Source: Alphaproteobacteria bacterium (GTDB lineage: Bacteria; Pseudomonadota; Alphaproteobacteria; Ferrovibrionales; Ferrovibrionaceae). From it: a stretch of DNA of 39,368 nucleotides. Below the pieces are notes generated by a model. It did not search any database, was not told the origin of the DNA, and worked only from the letters and a program-made list of their open reading frames with translations. The stretch covers positions 1-39,368 of the forward strand of contig JAGXRD010000128.1 of the NCBI GenBank assembly GCA_018336035.1. The letters are read 5' to 3'. Shown piece after piece: positions 34,285 through 39,368 of the stretch. Each line of letters opens with the position of its first letter. Within the stretch, counting starts at the first letter, position 1. Position numbers and translations under genes: made by a program.

Positions 34285-35433
34285 TTAAGTAGGCCAGCGC
34301 TTGGCGATCTCTTCCAGCATCACCTCGGTGGCGCCGCCGCCGATGGGGTGGATGCGGGCATCGCGCGCCATACGCTCGATGGCACTGTCACGCAGGTAAC
34401 CCGCGCCGCCATGGAACTGCAGGCAATCATAGGTCACGTCGTTGACCAGTTCACCGCACAGCGCCTTGACCATCGAGACCTCGCGCACGGCATCCTTGCC
34501 CTCGCCCATCAGCCAGGCAGCATGATAGACCAGCTGCCGCGCCGCTTCGGTGCGGGCTTCGAGCATGGCCAGCCGCTGGCGGATCACCTGCTTGTCGGCC
34601 AGCACGCCGCCGAAGGCTTTACGCGTGGTGACATATTCGCGGGTGATCTGCAGCGCGCGACGGCATTCGCCCACCGCCATGGCGCCCAGCACCAGACGCT
34701 CATTCTGGAAGTTTCGCATGATGGCGTAGAAGCCGCGATTCTCCTCACCGAGCCGGTTCTCGACCGGCACGCGGCAATTGTCGAACACCAGCTCGGCGGT
34801 ATCCGAGCAGAGCCAGCCGTGTTTGCGTAAGGAGCGCCCCACGCTGAAACCCGGCGTACCTTTCTCGACGGCGAAGATCGAGATGGCGCGCGAGCCCTTG
34901 GCGTCAGGGTCGGTCTTGGCCGCCACGAAATACAGATCGGCATGCACACCATTGGTGATGAACATCTTGCTGCCGGTCAGCAGATAATGGTCGCCGTCGC
35001 GTTTCGCCCGGGTGCGGATCGCAGCCACATCAGACCCGGCATCCGGTTCGGTGACAGCGACGGCGGTGATCAATTCGCCGGCAATGACTTTGGCGAACCA
35101 GCGATCCAGCTGCGCCGCGCTGCCGGCATGCGCCAGATGCGGCGAGGCCATGTCGGTATGCACCAGCACGGTAGCGGAAAAACCGCCGAAGCCTGAAAGC
35201 CCGCATTCTTCCGCCAGAATAGCGGAGGCAATCGGCAGCTGCTCGCTGCCGCCATAGGCTTCCGGATAGCGGATGCCGAAGAAGCCGAGCGCGCCCATTT
35301 TGCGCAAGGTCTCGCGCGGCACCATGCCCTGCTCTTCCCACTTGTCGCCATGCGGGCGGACTTCGTTATCGATGAAACGGGCGATCTGCTCACGCAGGGC
35401 GGCGTGATCGTCGCTCTCATAGATCGTTCGCAT
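34285..35433 (-). CDS. Acyl-CoA dehydrogenase with IVD/LCAD-type catalytic glutamate
   Basis: An FAD enzyme of 382 residues that introduces the alpha-beta double bond of an acyl-CoA. Family signatures: 'AVTEPDAGSDVAAIRTRA', 'YLLTGSKMFITNG', 'TRKAFGGVLADKQVIRQRLA' and 'LQFHGGAGYLRDSAIERMARD'. The medium/short-chain enzymes have their catalytic Glu in a YEGT motif near the C-terminus; here that position is Gly (about 366, 'IGGGATEV'). In isovaleryl- and long-chain enzymes the base is instead at the Glu of an ERL motif; here E245 in 'NERLVLG' fits. Substrate is not determinable. GGAGG stands four bases before the ATG. Confidence 0.93.
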   Translation of the reverse strand: MRTIYESDDHAALREQIARFIDNEVRPHGDKWEEQGMVPRETLRKMGALGFFGIRYPEAYGGSEQLPIASAILAEECGLSGFGGFSATVLVHTDMASPHLAHAGSAAQLDRWFAKVIAGELITAVAVTEPDAGSDVAAIRTRAKRDGDHYLLTGSKMFITNGVHADLYFVAAKTDPDAKGSRAISIFAVEKGTPGFSVGRSLRKHGWLCSDTAELVFDNCRVPVENRLGEENRGFYAIMRNFQNERLVLGAMAVGECRRALQITREYVTTRKAFGGVLADKQVIRQRLAMLEARTEAARQLVYHAAWLMGEGKDAVREVSMVKALCGELVNDVTYDCLQFHGGAGYLRDSAIERMARDARIHPIGGGATEVMLEEIAKRWPT

Positions 35434-35448
35434 TCATCCTCCGTATTT

Positions 35449-36612
35449 TTATTTAAGGAGCGGCACCAGCCGTTCGAGCGCCTGCGACAGTTTCGGCAGC
35501 GAAGCGGCATAGCAGAGACGGATACGCCCCTCGCCGGCCGGGCCGAAGGCGACGCCCGGCGCCAGGCCGACCTGGGCCTCGCGCGCGATTGTCTTGCAGA
35601 GTTCGACACTGTCGGTCAGGCCATCCAGCGCGAAGAAGGCATAAAAGGCGCCTTCCGGTTTGCCGAGTGTCACGCGCGGCAGCGGCGCCAGCGCCTGATA
35701 CACCATGTCGGCGGCGCGCTTGTATCGCTCGACCAGACCGTCGATGTATTCGTCGCCTTCGTTGAGCGCCGAGACGCCACCCCACTGCACGAAGGTGGTG
35801 GGATGCGAGATGTTGAACTCGGTCATCTTCTCGACCGCCGCGCAGAGCCGCGGCGGCGCCACGATCCAACCGAGCCGCCAGCCGGTCATCGACCAGCTCT
35901 TGGAGAAGGAATTGACGATCACCACCGGATCTTCCGGCTGCGCGATGGTGTAGTAGCTCGGTGCATGTTTCGCGCCGTTATAGACGATGCGGCCATAGAC
36001 CTCATCCGACAGGATCCAGATGCCGCGTTCGCGGCAAAACTCGAGGATCTGCTTCAGCTCTTCCTCGGTCGCGACCCAGCCGGTCGGGTTGCCCGGGCTG
36101 TTGATCATGATCAGCTTGGTGGTTTCGTCGCAGGCCTCGAACAGCTGCTGCATATCCAGTTTCCAGCGGCCATCTTCCTGCGGCTGCAGGTAGACATCGC
36201 GCGGCTCGCCGCCCATGGCGCGCACCGCAGAGCGGCCGTTGGGCCAGAGCGGCCCGATGATCACCGCGCTGTCGCCCGGCTCGATCAGGCACTGGATGGT
36301 GATCATGATCGCATTCATGCCCGACGCCGTGACCACGATGCGGTCGGCGCCGATCTCGGCATCGTAGCCGCGCTTGAGGTAGTCGCTGATCGCCTGCAGC
36401 AGCGGCGCGATGCCGCGATTGGCAGCGTAGAAAGTCTCGCCGCGATCCAGCGCCGCCTTGGCGCCCTCGCGCACGAATTCCGGCGTCGGCTCGTCGCCTT
36501 CGCCGAACCACAGCTTGATCATGTTGGGGATATCGGCCGAGGCGCGGGTGACGACGCGAATGCGGGAACCGGGCAGGTCGAGGATATTCGGGCAGATGAC
36601 GGCTTCGGACAT
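35449..36612 (-). CDS. Pyridoxal-phosphate-dependent aminotransferase, class I/II
   Basis: A 387-residue fold-type I aminotransferase. The cofactor lysine is K238 in 'NSFSKSWSMTGWRLGW'; N175 in 'NSPGNPTGWV' and D203 in 'LSDEVYG' are the other cofactor contacts. An Arg in 'GRIRLCYA' near the C-terminus should bind the substrate carboxylate. The amino-acid substrate is unknown; the operon with acyl-CoA dehydrogenase, thiolase and meaB would suit removal of the amino group from a branched or aliphatic amino acid before acyl-CoA breakdown. It is 15 bases upstream of the dehydrogenase and 12 after meaB. Confidence 0.9.
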   Translation of the reverse strand: MSEAVICPNILDLPGSRIRVVTRASADIPNMIKLWFGEGDEPTPEFVREGAKAALDRGETFYAANRGIAPLLQAISDYLKRGYDAEIGADRIVVTASGMNAIMITIQCLIEPGDSAVIIGPLWPNGRSAVRAMGGEPRDVYLQPQEDGRWKLDMQQLFEACDETTKLIMINSPGNPTGWVATEEELKQILEFCRERGIWILSDEVYGRIVYNGAKHAPSYYTIAQPEDPVVIVNSFSKSWSMTGWRLGWIVAPPRLCAAVEKMTEFNISHPTTFVQWGGVSALNEGDEYIDGLVERYKRAADMVYQALAPLPRVTLGKPEGAFYAFFALDGLTDSVELCKTIAREAQVGLAPGVAFGPAGEGRIRLCYAASLPKLSQALERLVPLLK

Positions 36613-36624
36613 GATCGTATGTGG

Positions 36625-37617
36625 CTACTTCTGTTTCGGGAGTGAAGAAAGGAGTTGATCGATGATCTGATGCGACGCGGTTTCGATATCGACCCGGCCG
36701 GCGAGCACGCCATCGGCCAGGCTATCGAGGTCTGCGACCGGCAGGTCGGTGAGCGCACGGCGCAGGCGCTCGAGCACCAGGTTCTGCAGCAGGCGCCGCG
36801 TGCGGGCGCGCGGATCGGGCCGCTTGCGCCGGCCGATCGCGGCAATCGCATCGGCCAGCTCCGCCACACCGCTGCCGGTACTGGCGCTGGTCTGCAAGAC
36901 CGGCACCGGATGACCGCCCCCCGGTCCATGTCCTCTCTGGGCCGTCATCGCCGCCAGTTGCCGCGCCGAACGTTCGGCCAGCGGAAGATCGGATTTGTTG
37001 ACCACCAGCACATCGGCGATTTCGAGGATGCCGGCCTTGATCGCCTGCACGTCGTCGCCCAGGCCCGGCGCATTCACCACCACGCGCACATCGGCAATCT
37101 CGGCGATCTCGACCTCCGACTGCCCGGTGCCGACGGTTTCCACCACCACGACATTGCGGCCGGAAGCGTCGAACACATCGATCACGCGGGCGGCGGTGCG
37201 CGACAGCCCGCCGAGATGGCCGCGGCTGGCCAGGCTGCGGATGAAGACGCCCGGATCGGCGGCATGCTGCGTCATGCGGATACGGTCGCCCAGGATGGCC
37301 CCGCCCGTCAGGGGGCTCGACGGATCGACCGCCACGACGCCGACGCTCTGGTTGCGCTTGCGCAGCTCGCCGACATAGGCCGAGACCAAGGTGGACTTGC
37401 CGGCGCCCGGCGCCCCGGTGAAGCCGACCACCAGCGCATGGCCAAGCCGGCCGCGGATTGCCTGCAGCACCAGCCGGGCCTCGTCGGTCTCGTTTTCGAC
37501 CGCCGTGATCGCCCGCGCCAGCGCCGCACGTTCGCCCGCCAGCAAGGCCGGCAGCCAGTCCGGTAGGACGGCCCCGGAACTCTCCTCGGCAGCGGCTGAA
37601 TCGGCAGGCTTTTGCAT
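36625..37617 (-). CDS. meaB: MeaB/ArgK-family GTPase (methylmalonyl-CoA mutase chaperone)
   Basis: A G3E-family GTPase that guards and reloads the B12-dependent methylmalonyl-CoA mutase. At 330 residues it shows Walker A 'GFTGAPGAGKST' (65-76), 'VAVDPSSPLTGGAILGDR', the switch region 'VETVGTGQSEVE', 'APGLGDDVQAIKAG' and the guanine-specificity motif NKSD. The switch motif usually reads ETVGVGQSE; here the Val is Thr. The start is ATG 37617; the frame is open to 37686 but would overlap the divergent permease. No mutase gene is in the window. The weak ribosome site leaves the start slightly uncertain. Confidence 0.92.
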   Translation of the reverse strand: MQKPADSAAAEESSGAVLPDWLPALLAGERAALARAITAVENETDEARLVLQAIRGRLGHALVVGFTGAPGAGKSTLVSAYVGELRKRNQSVGVVAVDPSSPLTGGAILGDRIRMTQHAADPGVFIRSLASRGHLGGLSRTAARVIDVFDASGRNVVVVETVGTGQSEVEIAEIADVRVVVNAPGLGDDVQAIKAGILEIADVLVVNKSDLPLAERSARQLAAMTAQRGHGPGGGHPVPVLQTSASTGSGVAELADAIAAIGRRKRPDPRARTRRLLQNLVLERLRRALTDLPVADLDSLADGVLAGRVDIETASHQIIDQLLSSLPKQK

Positions 37618-37676
37618 AGCCGCACCATACGCGCTATGTAGACGCCCGAACAACAGCCGCCCGGTGAAAGTCCCGC

Positions 37677-38495
37677 ATGTCGACACCCAGCCTTACGCCT
37701 GACAAGGGGCTAGCGCCCCGCGAATACGGCCCGGTCAACTGGCTTGGCCTGTGGACGCTCTACGTCAAGGAAGTGCAGCGCTTCCTCAAGGTGATCACCC
37801 AGACCGTGCTGGCGCCGATGGTGACGACGCTGCTGTTCTTCGCCGTCTTCGCGCTGGCGCTGGGCGGCGCGGTGCGCCATATCGCCGGCCTGCCGTTTGT
37901 CGATTTCCTGGCGCCCGGCCTGATCATGATGGCCACCACCCAGAATGCCTTCGCCAACACTTCCTCCTCGATCATGATCTCGAAGGTGCAGGGCAATATC
38001 GTCGACGTGCTGATGCCGCCGATCAGCCCAGGCGAGCTGCTGGTCGCCTATGCCCTGGCCGGCGTGACCCGCGGCCTGCTGGTGGCGCTGGCCGTCGCTG
38101 CCGCGATCTTCCCCTTTGCGCCGATCCAGCTGCATGACTGGTTCGCTGCGGTTTACTTTGCCTTTGCCGGCGCGCTGATCCTGAGCCTGACCGGGGTGAT
38201 CGCTGGTCTGTGGAGCCAGAAATTCGACCATATGGCGGCGGTGACCAACTTCGTCGTCACGCCGCTCGCCTTCCTCTCGGGCACCTTCTACTCGGTGCAG
38301 GCGCTGCCACCCTTCTGGTATGCCGCCGCCCATGCCAACCCGTTTTTCTTCATGATCGACGGCTTCCGCTACGGCCTGACCGGCCATACCGATGGCGATG
38401 TGCTGCTCGGCGGTATCGCGCTGGGCGCGGTGGCGGTGGCGCTCTGGCTCGGCTGCTATGCCCTGCTGAAACGCGGCTACCGCCTGCGGCCGTAA
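37677..38495 (+). CDS. ABC-2 type transporter permease, without an adjacent ATPase
   Basis: A 272-residue inner-membrane permease with six predicted helices. Signature regions are 'TLYVKEVQRFLKVITQTVLA' at the start, 'FVDFLAPGLIMMATTQNAF', 'SKVQGNIVDVLMPPISPGEL' and 'NPFFFMIDGFRYGL', as in YadH/NodJ-type exporters. Such permeases need a separate ATP-binding subunit; none is encoded before or after it in this window. GGTGAAAG lies ahead of the ATG. It is divergent from meaB across 59 bases and is followed by the phased repeat. Substrate is unknown; lipid, polysaccharide or drug export are all known in the family. Confidence 0.88.
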   Translation: MSTPSLTPDKGLAPREYGPVNWLGLWTLYVKEVQRFLKVITQTVLAPMVTTLLFFAVFALALGGAVRHIAGLPFVDFLAPGLIMMATTQNAFANTSSSIMISKVQGNIVDVLMPPISPGELLVAYALAGVTRGLLVALAVAAAIFPFAPIQLHDWFAAVYFAFAGALILSLTGVIAGLWSQKFDHMAAVTNFVVTPLAFLSGTFYSVQALPPFWYAAAHANPFFFMIDGFRYGLTGHTDGDVLLGGIALGAVAVALWLGCYALLKRGYRLRP

Positions 38496-38517
38496 GGCAG
38501 TAACTAGCTAAACTGTT

Positions 38518-38680
38518 GTTTTATATATCTTATATCTGGCTTACGGCGAGTTTGATCCGGGCTTAAGCGACCCTTATTTGAGTCTTATATCGGCTTATAC
38601 GGTGCTTATTTTTGCTTATTTGACCCTTATTCCAGCTTGTCCGGCGCTCTGATCCGGAGCTTTCGCCTGCTTCACGATGA
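38518..38680. repeat. Helically phased array of degenerate 10-11 base CTTA units
   Basis: CTTA begins at 38529, 38540, 38562, 38573, 38584, 38594, 38605, 38615 and 38626, with a degenerate unit filling the slot at 38551 and further CTTG/CTCT/CTTT/CTTC units at 38636, 38647, 38660 and 38670. All but one spacing is 10 or 11 bases. GATCCGG plus GCTT recurs at 38554 and 38651. The array lies between the convergent permease and small membrane gene, and is far richer in A+T than its surroundings. The remaining bases to 38795 show nothing recognisable. Confidence 0.85.
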
Positions 38681-38795
38681 CCAACAGGAATCAGGCCGCG
38701 CGGCGCGACCGCCGGGCAGCACAAGAACATATAGCGTACAATAGAAAAGCCGGATTTTCAATCCCACAGAGAATGCAGGGTCCCGGTCGGTCGGC

Positions 38796-38978
38796 TCAGG
38801 CCGGCTTGCGAACCGGCAGCACCAGCAGCAGGCCGACCCCCAGCAGGGCGGCCCCTGCCAGGACGGCCGACAGGCGGTCATGGTCGGCGATGGCGATGGC
38901 GGCGATGACCGCCGCGACGATACCGATCAGCACGAGCTTCTTGTTGCCGGGCTGCGCCGGCACTTCACGAAATAGCAT
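38796..38978 (-). CDS. Small two-helix membrane protein, function unknown
   Basis: A 60-residue product with two hydrophobic segments: 'LVLIGIVAAVIAAIAIA' (about 15-31) and 'LSAVLAGAALLGVGLLLVL' (about 36-54), joined by a short 'DHDR' loop and ended by a basic tail. ATG 38978 is preceded by GGGAAGG with a 5-base spacing, a good ribosome site. The frame opens further, to 39035, without support. No family is recognised. It stands alone between the phased array and the REP-like repeats. Confidence 0.6.
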   Translation of the reverse strand: MLFREVPAQPGNKKLVLIGIVAAVIAAIAIADHDRLSAVLAGAALLGVGLLLVLPVRKPA

Positions 38979-39086
38979 GACTGCCTTCCCTTGAGCGCCG
39001 CGATGCGCGGCGCTGAACCTGCCTGTGCTCAGCATAGCGGGCGAGCGGAAAAAGCCGAGATAAAATTATGGATAGGCGTGTCGCAG

Positions 39087-39120
39087 GCCCAACTGCGGCA
39101 ACGCTTCGCTGATGTTGGGC
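39087..39120. repeat. Imperfect stem-loop upstream of the small membrane gene
   Basis: GCCCAAC (39087-39093) and its exact complement (39114-39120) enclose 20 bases with a short inner GCG/CGC pairing. It may belong to the same family of intergenic palindromes as the repeats that follow. Confidence 0.35.
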
Positions 39121-39144
39121 AGGCCACACGCGAAGCCTCATCCC

Positions 39145-39269
39145 ACCGTCATCCTCGGGCTTGACCCGAGGATCCATCCCCTCTCGCTGTGAGACAAAAC
39201 TCCCGGCTTGCCATGAACTCTTTCGTTCATCCGGCATGAGATCCTCGGGTCAAGCCCGAGGATGACGGT
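39145..39269. repeat. BIME-like inverted pair of REP palindromes (perfect 30-base arms)
   Basis: The arm 39145-39174 is repeated exactly in inverted orientation at 39240-39269, 65 bases apart. Each arm is itself a palindrome (CCTCGGG and CCCGAGG around CTTGA). The spacer has a further hairpin, ATGAAC with its complement around a six-base loop (39213-39230). Sequences of this type are common in alphaproteobacterial intergenic DNA. Confidence 0.8.
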
Positions 39270-39301
39270 ATGGGAGTGGAATTTTACCACAGTCCCTTTT
39301 T

Positions 39302-39368
39302 TGTCATGCCCGGCCTTGCGCCGGGCATCCACGCCTTCACTTTTGATTTCAAGAAGAGGCGTGGATGG
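39302..39368. repeat. Second REP-type palindrome and its inverted partner, cut by the window end
   Basis: ATGCCCGGC (39306-39314) and its exact complement (39320-39328) form a nine-base stem with loop CTTGC. CATCCACGCC (39326-39335) reappears inverted at 39358-39367, so a second inverted pair begins here and runs out of the window. Confidence 0.7.

Noticed and set aside
38518-38680. CTTAT array as a replication origin with DnaA boxes or plasmid iterons
   Set aside because: The units do not match the DnaA box TTATCCACA, are shorter than plasmid iterons (about 17-22 bases), and no replication gene is near.
38672-38881. 69-codon minus-strand frame partly within the phased-repeat region
   Set aside because: Cys/Trp-rich out-of-frame reading of the small membrane gene's 3' half, without a ribosome site.
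38518-39368. CRISPR array
   Set aside because: The repeats are 10-11 bases without unique spacers, or are inverted palindromes; no Cas gene is present.

Overview
The window looks like chromosomal DNA of a GC-rich alphaproteobacterium, probably from or near the Rhodospirillales. This rests on the xseB-ispA-dxs-tlyA cluster, on REP-like palindromes of the type scattered through alphaproteobacterial intergenic DNA, and on codon use; it is an inference, since no rRNA or marker gene allows a firm placement. There is no IS element, prophage or CRISPR array. One tRNA gene is present.

Bases 1-24231 form a Wzx/Wzy-type exopolysaccharide (EPS) locus. A rightward group (partial glycosyltransferase, gmd, fcl, Wzx-type flippase) meets head-on a long leftward group. 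In transcription order the leftward group is manC, galE, outer-membrane beta-barrel, short Wza, Wzz/BY-kinase, a two-domain glycosyltransferase, WcaJ-type priming transferase, glycosyltransferase, Wzy-like polymerase and a Tat-exported beta-helix protein. Upstream of manC on the same strand lies a lipoprotein / response regulator / histidine kinase cassette with long gene overlaps. Divergent from it is a phosphomannomutase/phosphoglucomutase. Together ManC, the mutase, Gmd and Fcl encode the whole route from fructose-6-phosphate to GDP-L-fucose, and GalE supplies UDP-galactose, so the polymer is predicted to contain fucose plus hexoses.

Bases 24236-31723 are mostly housekeeping: an Asp/Asn-hydroxylase-like dioxygenase, tRNA-Gln(CUG) with a recognisable promoter, and a leftward operon xseB-ispA-dxs-MATE transporter-tlyA-RlmD-like methyltransferase (isoprenoid precursor synthesis plus RNA modification). 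Bases 31893-33007 hold a Tat-exported SYLF protein overlapping a DUF3293 gene. Bases 33008-37617 hold a leftward acyl-CoA operon: meaB, aminotransferase, acyl-CoA dehydrogenase, thiolase. An ABC-2 permease without an ATPase follows (37677-38495).

The last 870 bases are the least ordinary part. Directly after the permease is an array of about fourteen degenerate 10-11 base units, most starting CTTA, in phase with the DNA helix. Then come a small two-helix membrane protein and two REP/BIME-like inverted repeats, one with perfect 30-base arms. The phased array is the best candidate here for something undescribed. Other points worth a second look are the fused glycosyltransferase, the short lipid-anchor-less Wza beside a beta-barrel, the overlapping two-component cassette and a 24-base perfect palindrome upstream of it.
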